Below are positions 46,238 through 55,650 of a stretch of DNA of 64,000 bases, piece by piece. How positions within the stretch are numbered: the stretch's first letter is position 1; each line of letters starts with the position of its first letter. A model generated the notes under the pieces. It worked only from the letters and a program-made list of their open reading frames with translations, made no database searches and was not told where the DNA came from. The position numbers and the translations under genes are program-made. The stretch is from Pedobacter sp. L105 (GTDB lineage: Bacteria > Bacteroidota > Bacteroidia > Sphingobacteriales > Sphingobacteriaceae): positions 586,056-650,055 of the forward strand of contig NZ_LMUP01000004.1 in NCBI RefSeq assembly GCF_009765875.1, written 5' to 3'.

Positions 46238-46245
46238 TATTTTTG
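46238..46245 (+). promoter_or_regulatory. Candidate -7 box immediately before the ABC-F gene
   Basis: TATTTTTG followed by CA lies only 7 nt ahead of the ATG at 46253, so the transcript would be leaderless or nearly so. Confidence 0.5.
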
Positions 46246-46252
46246 CACCCAC

Positions 46253-48169
46253 ATGATTTCGATAAACGACTTAACATTCCTAATTGGCTCCAGGGCTTTA
46301 TACGACGAGGCGAACTGGCACATTAAACCAGGAGAAAGAATTGGCCTTATTGGTGCCAATGGAACGGGAAAATCTACCCTGTTAAAAATAATTGTAGGAG
46401 AATATGCACCTTCTTCGGGTAGTATTTCTATGTCTAAGGACTTGAAAATTGGCTACTTGAACCAGGATTTACTTTCTTACGAATCTCACCATACCATTCT
46501 GCATGTTGCCATGGAAGCTTTTGAGCGCCAGAACAAAATACATGATGAAATTGAAGAACTCTTAAAAAAGATTGAAACAGATTATTCTGAAGATGTACTC
46601 TACAAACTCAGCGATAAACAGCAGGAGTTTGAAGCGCTGGATGGATATAATATAGAATATAAAGCTAATGAGATCCTTGCTGGTCTTGGTTTCAGTACCG
46701 CAGATCAGCACCGTCCGCTAAATACCTTCTCCGGAGGATGGCGTATGCGTGTGATGCTCGCAAAAATATTATTGCAAACCCCGGATATCCTTTTACTGGA
46801 TGAACCTACCAACCACATGGATTTACCTTCCATCAAATGGCTGGAGACTTATCTGGCAAGTTTTGAAGGTGCTATAGTTATCGTATCCCATGACAGGTAT
46901 TTCCTGGATAAGATCGTTAACCGTACAGTAGAATCCCGCAAAGGAAAACTGACTGCCTATGCAGGAAATTACACCTTCTACCTGGAAGAAAAATCACTTC
47001 GCGGAGAGATCCAAAAAGGAGAGTTTAAAAACCAGCAGGCTAAAATTAAACAGGAAGAAAGACTGATTGAGCGTTTTAAAGCCAAAGCCAGTAAAGCAAA
47101 AATGGCGCAATCGCGCATGAAAGCCCTGGATAAATTAGAACGTGTTGATGATGTTGATGATGATAACCCTACGGTAAACTTTAGTTTCAAATTCACTAAA
47201 CCTTCGGGCAGACACGTAATCCGCATCGAAAATGCGACTAAAAAATATCCTAACATAGACATTCTGGAAAATGCAGAAGCTGTGATAGAAAAGGGCGATA
47301 AGATCGCACTGATCGGTGCCAATGGTAAAGGTAAATCAACTTTACTGAGAATGGTTGCAGGTGTAGAAAAATTTGATGGAACCTGCGAAACAGGACATAA
47401 TGTAACCACAACCTTCTTTGCACAGCATCAGCTCGAATCGCTGCATTTGGGCAATACTATCCTGGAAGAACTGCAGGCTTTTGCACCCAAACATACCGAT
47501 ACAGAATTACGCTCTATCCTGGGCTGTTTCCTGTTCACCGGAGATGATGTATTCAAAAAGATCAAAGTCCTTTCCGGAGGAGAAAAATCAAGGGTTGCAC
47601 TGGCAAAATCACTCACCACAGACTCCAACTTCCTAATCCTGGATGAGCCAACGAATCACCTTGACATACAGTCGGTGAATATCCTGATACAAGCTTTAAA
47701 ACAGTTTGAAGGAACTTTCATTGCAGTATCCCATGATAGGTACTTCCTGGATAACGTTGCCAATAAGATCTGGTTCATTGAAGAAGAGCAGATCAAAGTT
47801 TATCCTGGAACTTATGCAGAATACGAAATCTGGAACAGTAAAAGGATCATTCCCGTAGAAAAAAGTATTCCTGTAAAAGCAGAAAAAGAAGTAAAGCCTA
47901 AAGTTGAAGAAAAACCTGTTACGGTAAATAGCCAGCAGCAATTAAAAAAACTGAATGATCAATTACAGCGAATAGAACAGGAAACTGTTTTACTGGATAA
48001 AGACGTTAAGGCAATAGAAACCGAAATGGCAGATGAAAAGGTTTACGGCGATAAAGCTAAATTAGCCGATGCCAACAAAAGGTATGTAACAGCCAAGCAG
48101 CTGCTGGATACCGCTCAGAACAAATGGGAAGAGCTGGCAGCAGAAATTATGGACATGGAAAGTAAATAA
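46253..48169 (+). CDS. ABC-F family ATP-binding protein
   Basis: This is a soluble tandem-ABC protein acting on ribosomes. ABC1 has Walker A LIGANGTGKST at about 32-42, signature TFSGGWRMR, and Walker B DILLLDEPTNHMD. The interdomain linker is rich in Lys/Glu (RLIERFKAKASKAKMAQSRMKAL). ABC2 has GANGKGKST, VLSGGEKSR and FLILDEPTNHLD. A charged coiled-coil tail follows (about residues 540-638), as in Uup/EttA-like members. No transmembrane region is present. The ATG at 46253 is preferred to a TTG at 46235, because the -7 box lies between them. The stop adjoins the next start directly. Confidence 0.93.
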   Translation: MISINDLTFLIGSRALYDEANWHIKPGERIGLIGANGTGKSTLLKIIVGEYAPSSGSISMSKDLKIGYLNQDLLSYESHHTILHVAMEAFERQNKIHDEIEELLKKIETDYSEDVLYKLSDKQQEFEALDGYNIEYKANEILAGLGFSTADQHRPLNTFSGGWRMRVMLAKILLQTPDILLLDEPTNHMDLPSIKWLETYLASFEGAIVIVSHDRYFLDKIVNRTVESRKGKLTAYAGNYTFYLEEKSLRGEIQKGEFKNQQAKIKQEERLIERFKAKASKAKMAQSRMKALDKLERVDDVDDDNPTVNFSFKFTKPSGRHVIRIENATKKYPNIDILENAEAVIEKGDKIALIGANGKGKSTLLRMVAGVEKFDGTCETGHNVTTTFFAQHQLESLHLGNTILEELQAFAPKHTDTELRSILGCFLFTGDDVFKKIKVLSGGEKSRVALAKSLTTDSNFLILDEPTNHLDIQSVNILIQALKQFEGTFIAVSHDRYFLDNVANKIWFIEEEQIKVYPGTYAEYEIWNSKRIIPVEKSIPVKAEKEVKPKVEEKPVTVNSQQQLKKLNDQLQRIEQETVLLDKDVKAIETEMADEKVYGDKAKLADANKRYVTAKQLLDTAQNKWEELAAEIMDMESK

Positions 48170-49435
48170 ATGATAAAATCCGGCGTATTGCTCTTTTTGT
48201 GTTTATTGAGCCTGAAAATGGCAAAAGCACAGCAGCAGTTTGTTTATGATAACAAAACCTATCGTGACAACATTAAAACTGTGCAATGTTACAATACACA
48301 AAAAGAGCAATCAATACCGGTGATAGGCCTAGGGGCCGGCGACCAGCTCAGTTTTTCTTTCGATGACTTACAAGGCGGAAGTAAAGATTACTGGTATACC
48401 ATTGAACATTGCACCTACGACTGGAAATCTTCCGAACTCTCTACGCTGGATTATCTTGATGGAACCAATGAAGACAGGCTGATTGATTATTCCTATTCTT
48501 CCAAGACCCTGCAAAAGTTCACGCATTACAAGCTTACTCTTCCTAACGACCAGATTAAACCAAAAATATCGGGCAATTACCTGTTAAAGATATATGAACG
48601 GGGAGATCAGAAAAAACCGGTATGTTCACAGCGTTTTTATGTGACCGATAAACTGGTGAATATCAGTACAGAATTAGTTCCAAGTAACGAAAACAGCCTA
48701 AGGTTCAGCAACCAGAAGATCAATGTAACGGTTGCCCATACCATGCCTATCCAAAATCCTTATACAGATATAAAACTGCTGGTGATGCAGAATGGCGACC
48801 CTTCTACAGCTATGCTGAGTAGCAAACCAACCTATGTACAGCCAAATTCGCTCATTTATAATGAGATCAATGGCAACGATTTTAAGGGGGGAAATGAATA
48901 TCGGAAATTTGACTTCCGTAACCTGCGTTATAAAGCCATCCACGTTCAGGATATATTTACAGATAGCACCAATCATATTACCTTATTTGAAGATAAGAAT
49001 GGCAATAGCTCCAAATATGCCTTACAGCTGGATGATAATGGAGCTTTCTTTGTCAGAAATGAAGACAACCTGAACAATGATACCGATACCGATTACGGGC
49101 ATGTACAGTTTACACTGAACGCCGCTGCACCAAGTGCAAATGGTGATGTTTATGTCGTTGGCCGGTTTAACAACTATACGCTTAGCGAAGAAAACAAACT
49201 CAGTTTTGAAACTTCAAAAAAGAAATTCTACGCCAGTTTATATCTAAAACAAGGTGTTTACGATTTCCGCTACGTATGGAAAGACAATACCACTGGTAAA
49301 ATTGACAATACAGTATTTGAAGGTTCATTTTTTGAAACAACAAACGACTACCAGACTTTCGTTTATTACCGAAAGCCTGGCGGACGCTGGGATGAACTGA
49401 TTGGTTATAACATTGTTAGTACAACTAAGAAGTAA
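48170..49435 (+). CDS. Type IX secretion plug-type protein (DUF5103)
   Basis: This exported protein has an N-terminal signal peptide ([15 protein letters not shown]). It matches the DUF5103/T9SS plug family: [25 protein letters not shown], then [26 protein letters not shown] and [27 protein letters not shown]. The C-terminal part is a CBM48/E-set-like domain ([20 protein letters not shown]). The plug blocks the outer side of the SprA translocon. Its ATG follows the ABC-F stop with no gap, a conserved-looking pair although functionally unrelated. Confidence 0.88.
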   Translation: MIKSGVLLFLCLLSLKMAKAQQQFVYDNKTYRDNIKTVQCYNTQKEQSIPVIGLGAGDQLSFSFDDLQGGSKDYWYTIEHCTYDWKSSELSTLDYLDGTNEDRLIDYSYSSKTLQKFTHYKLTLPNDQIKPKISGNYLLKIYERGDQKKPVCSQRFYVTDKLVNISTELVPSNENSLRFSNQKINVTVAHTMPIQNPYTDIKLLVMQNGDPSTAMLSSKPTYVQPNSLIYNEINGNDFKGGNEYRKFDFRNLRYKAIHVQDIFTDSTNHITLFEDKNGNSSKYALQLDDNGAFFVRNEDNLNNDTDTDYGHVQFTLNAAAPSANGDVYVVGRFNNYTLSEENKLSFETSKKKFYASLYLKQGVYDFRYVWKDNTTGKIDNTVFEGSFFETTNDYQTFVYYRKPGGRWDELIGYNIVSTTKK

Positions 49436-49436
49436 A

Positions 49437-50927
49437 TTAAGCTGTTTTTACTATCCACACAGACACACTTCCTGCTGCACAAAAGAATTCTGCCCACCCT
49501 TCTTCATTAATGGTAACCTCTTCCTGCCTGTTACCCATCGAATCAATGAATACCTTTCCGGCATGGCCTTTACCTATTTCCATATTTTTAGATCCTTCTT
49601 CGCTATTGCTCAATACCACAGCAAGGCCCGAGTTTTCCATATCATCCTCTCCTTCCCTGGTCCATCCAATACAATTTGGATGGTCAAAATAATCACGCTG
49701 AAAACCATAGGAAGCAGTTTTCCTTACCTTAATCATTCCTGGCAAGCCATCCATACCAATCAGCTCTACGTCTGCATCATTACCTTCTTTATCTTTATCA
49801 ACATACTTAGCCCCGTACAGATCGGCATAAAAAATACAGGGAACTCCTTGCTCCCTTAAGAGGATCAGCGAGTAGGCCAGCGGGCGGAACCAGAAATCTA
49901 CATAACCTTCCAGCGACTGCAAAGGCTGCGAATCATGGTTATCTACAAAAGTTACTGTAAGCTCAGGATTAGTCTGTACCAGCGTATTTTCAAAGATCTG
50001 GGTCATATCATACTCATGTCCCTGAGCTGCTGCAAGGAAAAAATTATGATGCAGCGTAGAATCGAATAACTGCATTCTTCCCTGTGTCTGATCGATATAA
50101 GTTTTTAGTTTTTCCACATCATCCAATATCCAGTTCTCTGCAACAATAAAGAAATCGCGGTCAAACTTATTTCTCATGTGATCGAGCCATTCGTTAAGGT
50201 ATCTTACCGGAATATGTTTTACAGCATCCAGCCGAAAACCACCCATTTTGATAGTTTCGTAATACCATTCGCCCCACCTTTTTAATTCATCACGAACAGC
50301 AGGATTCCTGAATTCGATATCATTGTACATCAGGTAATCGTAATTTCCGTTTTCATCAGAAGGAACATCTTCCCAGCCATCCCCATATTCATTTTGAATA
50401 GAGAATATAGCAGATTCCTGTAAGTCTTCTGCCCAGTCGATACCCGTGAAACAGCTTTTATCCCAGATAAATTCGGAGTATTGACCTTTCCTGCCAGGGA
50501 AAGTAAACTTTGTCCAGGCTTCAATCTCAAAAACATCCGAGGTATATTCGTTTCTGTTATCAGGATTCACCCTTCTAACAGGTACTTTTTCCAGTTCATC
50601 TGCTCCGGCTTTATGGTTGAAAACGATATCGGCCACTACCATGATATCCTGATCATGCAAGGCATTTACAGCCTGCAAATATTCTTCTTTAGTCCCGTAT
50701 TTAGTAGGAATGCTATTCTTTTGATCAAATTCACCCAGATCAAAAAGGTCGTAACAGTCGTAACCAACCGAATTAGCACCTTCTGTTGATTTGTAGGCTG
50801 GCGGTAGCCAAACCCTGTTGATTCCTAAATCACCCAGCCTTGCAGCCTCTGAAGAGACTTTTTGCCATAATTTTTGTTCGTCTTGATAATACCAGTGGAA
50901 ATACTGGATGAGCGTTTGATTAACCAT
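49437..50927 (-). CDS. Cytoplasmic alpha-amylase, GH13 family
   Basis: This GH13 enzyme has all four conserved regions: DIVFNHKAG at 100-108, GGFRLDAVKHI with nucleophile Asp234, FFIVAENWI with acid/base Glu264, and TFVDNHDSQP with Asp332. The N-terminus VNQTLIQYFHWYYQDEQKLW and the lack of a signal peptide resemble the cytoplasmic GH13_5 amylases that act on glycogen-like maltodextrins. Length 496 fits. It stands alone, convergent with the plug gene and divergent from a thioesterase gene. Confidence 0.93.
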   Translation of the reverse strand: MVNQTLIQYFHWYYQDEQKLWQKVSSEAARLGDLGINRVWLPPAYKSTEGANSVGYDCYDLFDLGEFDQKNSIPTKYGTKEEYLQAVNALHDQDIMVVADIVFNHKAGADELEKVPVRRVNPDNRNEYTSDVFEIEAWTKFTFPGRKGQYSEFIWDKSCFTGIDWAEDLQESAIFSIQNEYGDGWEDVPSDENGNYDYLMYNDIEFRNPAVRDELKRWGEWYYETIKMGGFRLDAVKHIPVRYLNEWLDHMRNKFDRDFFIVAENWILDDVEKLKTYIDQTQGRMQLFDSTLHHNFFLAAAQGHEYDMTQIFENTLVQTNPELTVTFVDNHDSQPLQSLEGYVDFWFRPLAYSLILLREQGVPCIFYADLYGAKYVDKDKEGNDADVELIGMDGLPGMIKVRKTASYGFQRDYFDHPNCIGWTREGEDDMENSGLAVVLSNSEEGSKNMEIGKGHAGKVFIDSMGNRQEEVTINEEGWAEFFCAAGSVSVWIVKTA

Positions 50928-50993
50928 ATAATTCGTGTAATACCTTTTATTTTGAGGGAGGTAATAGCATAACCATGATTGTTAGTTTTTGTT

Positions 50994-51001
50994 TACTTTT
51001 G
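50994..51001 (+). promoter_or_regulatory. Candidate -7 box for the second thioesterase gene
   Basis: TACTTTTG followed by CA lies 8 nt before the ATG at 51010 and overlaps the region a longer TTG start would translate. Confidence 0.45.
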
Positions 51002-51009
51002 CAGGGAAT

Positions 51010-51531
51010 ATGAGTACAATAGTTAAAAATCCTAAACATTCATTCACGATTATGAATGAATTGGTATTACCCAACGACACCAATACGCTGAATAATTTAA
51101 TGGGGGGCAGATTGCTGCACTGGATGGATATTGCCGCAGCAATTTCCGGACAAAAACACTGCAACAGAATTGTGGTAACTGCATCTGTTGACAATGTTTC
51201 TTTTCAACATCCCATTAAACTGGGTGATGTGATCACGATTGAAGCTAAAGTAACACGCGCTTTTCATACCTCAGTGGAAGTTCGCCTGGATGTATGGGCC
51301 GAAAATATTCCTTCAGGAAGCCGTCAGAAGTCCAATGAAGCCTACTATACTTTTGTGGCTTTAGACTCGAATGGCAAAACCATCCCTGTTCCTGAACTGG
51401 TTCCCGAAACAGAAGATGAAATTGAATTGTATGCCGGTGCATTAAGAAGAAGACAGCTTCGATTGATTTTAGCTGGTAAAATGAAAGCCCATGAAGCTAT
51501 TGAGCTAAAGGACTTTTTCTTTAAGGCTTAA
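51010..51531 (+). CDS. Acyl-CoA thioesterase (hotdog fold), second paralogue
   Basis: This is a hotdog-fold thioesterase with the motif LPNDTNTLNNLMGGRLLHWMDIAAAISGQKH (N-terminal hotdog helix), then VVTASVDNVSFQHPIKLGDVITIEAKV. The catalytic Asp is probably in the NDTN segment or in the HWMD helix. The start at 51010 (MSTIVKNPKH) is preferred to the TTG at 50989 because of the promoter box between them. It is a distant relative of the gene at 37484, with a different C-terminal extension. Confidence 0.88.
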   Translation: MSTIVKNPKHSFTIMNELVLPNDTNTLNNLMGGRLLHWMDIAAAISGQKHCNRIVVTASVDNVSFQHPIKLGDVITIEAKVTRAFHTSVEVRLDVWAENIPSGSRQKSNEAYYTFVALDSNGKTIPVPELVPETEDEIELYAGALRRRQLRLILAGKMKAHEAIELKDFFFKA

Positions 51532-51540
51532 GGCAGCTTA

Positions 51541-51945
51541 TTAGCTGCCCATTTCCAGAATTTTATCAAACTCAGTCGCTTTTAATTGCATCACAGATAG
51601 CCTGCCCTGTTTCACCAGTGAAATATCTTTCAGGCTATCTTCTGCTTTGATCTGCTCCAGGCTGACCGGGTTTTTAAGACTTTCTACAGGTGAAAGGTCT
51701 ACCACTACCCAATTGGCATCATCTGTAGTAGGGTCCTGGTAGAACTCCCTTACTACCTTTGCAATGCCCACTACATTCTTACCTTCGTTACTGTGGTAAA
51801 AAAGAACCAGGTCGCCTTCTTTCATTAGTTTAATATTATTGCGGGCCTGGTAATTGCGCACGCCATCCCAAAAGGTACGCCCATCTTTATTAAATTGTTC
51901 CCAGCTATATTTAAAAGGTTCTGACTTGACTAAGAAATAGTTCAT
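51541..51945 (-). CDS. EVE-domain protein
   Basis: This 134-residue protein is a single EVE domain: YFLVKSEPFKYSWEQF, then WDGVRNYQARNNIKLMKEGDLVLFYHSNEGKNVVGIAKVV. EVE domains belong to the PUA/YTH-like group and bind modified bases in RNA or DNA. It lies 13 bp after holA in the same orientation, so the two are co-transcribed. Confidence 0.93.
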   Translation of the reverse strand: MNYFLVKSEPFKYSWEQFNKDGRTFWDGVRNYQARNNIKLMKEGDLVLFYHSNEGKNVVGIAKVVREFYQDPTTDDANWVVVDLSPVESLKNPVSLEQIKAEDSLKDISLVKQGRLSVMQLKATEFDKILEMGS

Positions 51946-51958
51946 TGTATATTATTTA

Positions 51959-52984
51959 TTAATGGATCATTTTAAAAAGCAGCTCTTTCAGCAACTCTCC
52001 GTCGGTTACATTTCCCGTACTGTCTACGCCTTTACTTTTCAGGTCATATTCTCTCAGCAGGCTGATGATATCAAATGTTTTAGGCAAGCTATAATTACGT
52101 GCTGCCATTTCATAATCTTTCACAAAGTAAGGGTTTACCCCCAATTCTTTGGCTGCATCATGTTTGTTCTGCAGGTAATGGTATTTAAGGATCTTTGAAA
52201 AATAGGCGTTTAAATTGGCCATCACCATTACCATAGGGTTGGCCTTTGGATTATCCGCAAAGTAATTAATGATCTGATTAGACTTCAGCACGTTCCTTGC
52301 AGCCAATGCTTTCTGTAATTCAAATACATTGTATTCTTTACTGATCCCAATGTTTCTTTGTACCAGATCGGTATCAATCGTGGTTTCCTTACTGATATTC
52401 AGCAGGAGTTTTTCTATTTCATTAGAGATCTTGGACAGGTCGGCACCCAGATATTCTGCCATCAATGCCGAAGCCTGCGGGGCAATCTTAGCCCCTTTTT
52501 CTCTAACCAGGTCTTCTATCCACTGTGCCAGTTTATAATCCCTTACCGGATCTGACTGAAAGATAAGACCACTCTTGGTAATCGATTTGAATATTTTTTT
52601 ACGCTTATCAAAATTGGCATATTTATAACCCAGCACCAGTATCGTACTTGGCAGCGGATTTTCAAAATAGCTCTGGATAAATGCCGCCTCTTTACTGCTG
52701 CCCTCAGTTTCCTTAGACCATTTCAGGTCTTGCGCTTCCTTAACTACGATCAGCTGATATTCAGACATCATCGGGTAACGCTTTGCAGCGTTTAAAAGGG
52801 TAGCCATATCGGTATCCTTACCATACAATACCGTCTGGTTAAAACCTTTTTCTGCATCCCGCAGTACATGCTGTTCCATGTAATGGATGATCTGATCAAT
52901 ATAATAAGGTTCTTCACCATGCAGCAGGTAAACAGGCTTAAACTTTTTAGCTTTGAGGTCTTTTATAATATCGGAAGCAGTCAT
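51959..52984 (-). CDS. holA: DNA polymerase III subunit delta
   Basis: This is the clamp-loader delta subunit. The signature regions are FKPVYLLHGEEPYYIDQIIHYM at the N-terminus, YQLIVVKEAQDLKW, LVLGYKYANFDKRKKIFK, the Walker-free AAA+ lid, and MVMANLNAYFSKILKYHYL in the C-terminal collar domain. The ATG at 52984 is chosen: the longer form starts with a TTG that is itself part of a TACATTTG promoter box at 52994-53001. Length 341 is usual. Confidence 0.92.
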   Translation of the reverse strand: MTASDIIKDLKAKKFKPVYLLHGEEPYYIDQIIHYMEQHVLRDAEKGFNQTVLYGKDTDMATLLNAAKRYPMMSEYQLIVVKEAQDLKWSKETEGSSKEAAFIQSYFENPLPSTILVLGYKYANFDKRKKIFKSITKSGLIFQSDPVRDYKLAQWIEDLVREKGAKIAPQASALMAEYLGADLSKISNEIEKLLLNISKETTIDTDLVQRNIGISKEYNVFELQKALAARNVLKSNQIINYFADNPKANPMVMVMANLNAYFSKILKYHYLQNKHDAAKELGVNPYFVKDYEMAARNYSLPKTFDIISLLREYDLKSKGVDSTGNVTDGELLKELLFKMIH

Positions 52985-52993
52985 ATAATTATC

Positions 52994-53001
52994 CAAATGT
53001 A
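52994..53001 (-). promoter_or_regulatory. Candidate -7 box of holA
   Basis: The minus strand reads TACATTTG, ending 9 nt before the holA ATG. It is back-to-back with the box at 53028-53035 for the divergent gene. Confidence 0.5.
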
Positions 53002-53027
53002 ACCGCTAAAAACTAATTATTAAAGGT

Positions 53028-53035
53028 TATTTTTG
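53028..53035 (+). promoter_or_regulatory. Candidate -7 box of the HsdR-N-like gene
   Basis: TATTTTTG followed by CA lies 5 nt before the ATG at 53041, so the mRNA would be leaderless or nearly so. Confidence 0.5.
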
Positions 53036-53040
53036 CACAA

Positions 53041-53502
53041 ATGGCTTTTACCCCCACAGCATTAAACCTACCGCCCTACCCTTTCAAAATTACACTGAAA
53101 GAAGAACAGCATTTTATCTTTGATGAGCTGAGAAAAAAACATCTGGTGCTAACACCGGAAGAATGGGTAAGGCAGCATTTCATCCAGTACCTCATTCTGG
53201 AGAAAAAATTCCCACGATCGCTGATACAGATTGAAGGGGGATTAAACCTGAACCAGCGCCAGAAAAGAACAGACATCGTAATTTTTAATCATCTGGGAGA
53301 AAGAATTATGGTGATTGAGTGTAAAGCTCCTGCCATTAAGATCTCTCAGGGTGTATTTGACCAGGCGGCAAGATATAACTCTGTGCATAAAGCCAAATGG
53401 CTGGTGGTGACCAATGGTTTAAAACACTGTTATGCACAGATAGATCATGTTGCTGCCGGCTTTTTATTTGTTGAAGAGTTGCCAGACTACTCCAATCTGT
53501 AA
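53041..53502 (+). CDS. HsdR N-terminal-like PD-(D/E)xK protein
   Basis: This short protein matches the type I restriction R-subunit N-terminal domain found alone in many Bacteroidota. The nuclease core is QKRTDIVIFNHLGERIMVIECKAP, giving Asp78 and Glu93-x-Lys95, followed by QAARYN with the motif-III-like Gln. No helicase, methylase or specificity genes are nearby, so it is not part of a restriction system here. It is divergent from holA, an arrangement I recall as common in the phylum. Its role may be in DNA maintenance. Confidence 0.85.
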   Translation: MAFTPTALNLPPYPFKITLKEEQHFIFDELRKKHLVLTPEEWVRQHFIQYLILEKKFPRSLIQIEGGLNLNQRQKRTDIVIFNHLGERIMVIECKAPAIKISQGVFDQAARYNSVHKAKWLVVTNGLKHCYAQIDHVAAGFLFVEELPDYSNL

Positions 53503-53748
53503 ATCTTTTATACTTATCCGCTATATATGATTAATATAACGATTGTGCAGAACATTACCTTATTTGCCAATCAGGGGGATTAAACATACACAGCATCAGC
53601 CCCTTGTCTTCTATTTGCAGATAAATCGTTTGTTATAGAAGGCATAGCATAATTAGCAATATGATAAATTTAAATTCCCAGGCAACCTCGCGCAAATAGT
53701 TTCCGTACTATTGTTTAGAATCAAACTTAATAGCAATACGTATATATC

Positions 53749-54390
53749 GTGATTAACATTCTCCTTGCAGATAACCAAACTTTAACCCGTGAAGGCTTAA
53801 CAGCTATTTTATCTTCTCAAAAAGATATTTGTTTCGTCGGGCACGCTTCAAATTCAGCTCATTTAATAGAGTTAATGACGGCATACAAACCAGAAATAGT
53901 GGTTATTGATCCCTATCATGATAATGCTTTTAGTATCAATGACATAAAAAATATTTATAGTCGGTTTGATTTTGCAGACATCCTGATTTTATCGAACAAG
54001 CGGCAGAAGTCTGAGATCCTCGAAATTATTGAGCTGGGCGTAAAAAATTATGTGCTTAAAGATTGTAGCCCTGCAGAAATTATTGATGCAGTTTACGCTA
54101 CCGCCAAAGGAGAACAGTTTTATTGTAAAAACACCTTACAAACGATCTTTGGAAACGATATCGCACCCAATAAAACCAACGGGATACCCTTGTTATCTAT
54201 TCGAGAAACCGAGATTGTTCACCTTATTGCAGATGGAATGGCAAACAAAGAAATTGCAGAAAAGCTGTTCCTGAGCGTCCATACCGTAAAAACACACCGA
54301 AAGAATATCATCAAAAAATTAGGCTTTACTTTTAAGAATGCTACTGAATTGATCCTGCTGATCAGTTACTTAAGCGATGTTCTTATTTAG
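53749..54390 (+). CDS. Orphan NarL/LuxR-type response regulator
   Basis: The receiver domain (1-120) has phospho-acceptor Asp54 (IVVIDPYHDN), Ser82 in ILSNK, and Lys104 in YVLKD. The LuxR helix-turn-helix follows at 150-205 (LSIRETEIVHLIADGMANKEIAEKLFLSVHTVKTHRKNIIKKLG). The acidic pair that usually reads DD is AD-N here (LLADNQTL), so one metal-binding acid is missing. The start is GTG at 53749. There is no adjacent kinase. It is 90 bp upstream of the DUF4856 lipoprotein start and could control that operon. Confidence 0.9.
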   Translation: MINILLADNQTLTREGLTAILSSQKDICFVGHASNSAHLIELMTAYKPEIVVIDPYHDNAFSINDIKNIYSRFDFADILILSNKRQKSEILEIIELGVKNYVLKDCSPAEIIDAVYATAKGEQFYCKNTLQTIFGNDIAPNKTNGIPLLSIRETEIVHLIADGMANKEIAEKLFLSVHTVKTHRKNIIKKLGFTFKNATELILLISYLSDVLI

Positions 54391-54443
54391 ACTGATTATA
54401 ATATACCTCCTGGGGGGGTATTGCCGCTTGTTGTTTGCGAAAC

Positions 54444-54451
54444 TAATTTTG
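54444..54451 (+). promoter_or_regulatory. Promoter -7 box of the DUF4856 operon
   Basis: TAATTTTG followed by CG is preceded by TTG at 54421-54423 with a 20-bp spacer, a good Bacteroidota promoter. It places the start codon at 54481 rather than 54421. Confidence 0.65.
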
Positions 54452-54480
54452 CGTCATACAAAAACAATTATAAAGGCGAA

Positions 54481-55572
54481 ATGATGAAAAAAACTTTTAC
54501 TGCAATTGGTATGGCAGCAGTGTTAATGATTACGGCAAGCTGCAAAAAATCAGATAATTCGGATACCATCCCAACCTACACTATCCCGACAACTTATAAC
54601 TTTTCAAACGTAAATTATTCAGCTGACACCACCCGCTTAGGAATGGTTACTGAAATGGCTAACCTGATGAAAAAAGCTACAACAGGAACTTTAGATGGCC
54701 AGCGACTAAAAAACATGTTTACCAATACCGGATCTCCATTTATCAATGCAAATTATAACGCTTCCGGATTAAACATCAAAGATCAGTGTTTTTCATTATT
54801 ACAAACTGATATGAACAACTTCATTGATAGTTTGACGCTAGCCAGCCAGTCGGGCCAGCCGGCAAGCAGAGGTGTGGCAGGTGTTGGCGCAAGTTCAGCC
54901 GCACCAACTTCAAAATATGCATTAACAGCAACAGGCAAGAATTACGCACAAATATTCAACAAAGGTGTTATGGGCGGATTGATCTGCTATCAGATTGTAA
55001 ATAACTACATGCAGGCAGGCATCAGCGCTTCAGTTGATAATTCAGCAGTTATTCCTGGCAGCGGAACTGCTATGCAGCATAACTGGGATTTAGCTTTCGG
55101 TTATTGGAATGTGCCAATTGATTTCCCTACCAATAAAACCGGTGCAAAATACTGGGGCAGTTACAGTACCCAGATTGACTCTGGATACCATGCTAATGCA
55201 ATCCTGATGGGTGCTTTCTTAAAAGGAAGAGCAGCCATCAATAACAAGGATACTAAAACCATATCAGCACAGGCTACCATCATTATGCAAACATTTGAGA
55301 AAATGACCGGTGCTGCAGCTTTACAGGAAGTTAAAGAAGTAAAAGAATCAATCAACGACAACATAGCCAGGAACAGCAGGCTTTCAGAATGTTACGGTTT
55401 TGTTTATTCTCTGAAATATAATCCCGCAAGAAAAATTACCGATGCACAAATTGATAACATACTGGCTTTATTCCCTGCAAACTTCTACGACCTGACTTTA
55501 GTTCAGCTCAACGCGATCAGGGATGCAGTTTCCACACAATATGGTTTTGACAGCGTAAAAGACATTCTTTAA
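54481..55572 (+). CDS. DUF4856-family lipoprotein
   Basis: The lipoprotein signal MMKKTFTAIGMAAVLMITASC leads to a Ser/Asp linker and a DUF4856 body. Its features are YNFSNVNYSADTTRLGMVTEMANLMKKA, then LKNMFTNTGSPF, the alanine-rich helices GKNYAQIFNKGVMGGLICYQIVN, and MQHNWDLAFGYW. Members accompany imelysin and TonB-receptor genes in Bacteroidota and probably bind an iron or haem ligand at the cell surface; this role is inferred from context. The longer frame from 54421 is rejected because the promoter lies inside it. Confidence 0.85.
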   Translation: MMKKTFTAIGMAAVLMITASCKKSDNSDTIPTYTIPTTYNFSNVNYSADTTRLGMVTEMANLMKKATTGTLDGQRLKNMFTNTGSPFINANYNASGLNIKDQCFSLLQTDMNNFIDSLTLASQSGQPASRGVAGVGASSAAPTSKYALTATGKNYAQIFNKGVMGGLICYQIVNNYMQAGISASVDNSAVIPGSGTAMQHNWDLAFGYWNVPIDFPTNKTGAKYWGSYSTQIDSGYHANAILMGAFLKGRAAINNKDTKTISAQATIIMQTFEKMTGAAALQEVKEVKESINDNIARNSRLSECYGFVYSLKYNPARKITDAQIDNILALFPANFYDLTLVQLNAIRDAVSTQYGFDSVKDIL

Positions 55573-55601
55573 TTAACCGGCTCTCATCAACCAATGAAAT
55601 A

Positions 55602-55632
55602 AAACCAACCGTAAACAGTTTACGGTTGGTTT
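55602..55632 (+). terminator. 15-bp hairpin between the DUF4856 and imelysin genes
   Basis: AAACCAACCGTAAAC and GTTTACGGTTGGTTT are perfectly complementary with one base between (the real loop is larger). Only a short T-run follows, so it probably lowers rather than stops transcription into the downstream genes. Confidence 0.6.
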
Positions 55633-55650
55633 AACTATTTAATTATTCAT

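Noticed and set aside
53041..53502. Type I restriction-modification system
   Set aside because: Only an HsdR N-terminal-like domain of 153 residues is present; there is no helicase part and no hsdM or hsdS gene in the window.
54421..54480. Extended N-terminus of the DUF4856 lipoprotein
   Set aside because: A TTG-N20-TAATTTTG promoter lies inside it, and the ATG at 54481 begins a standard lipoprotein signal.
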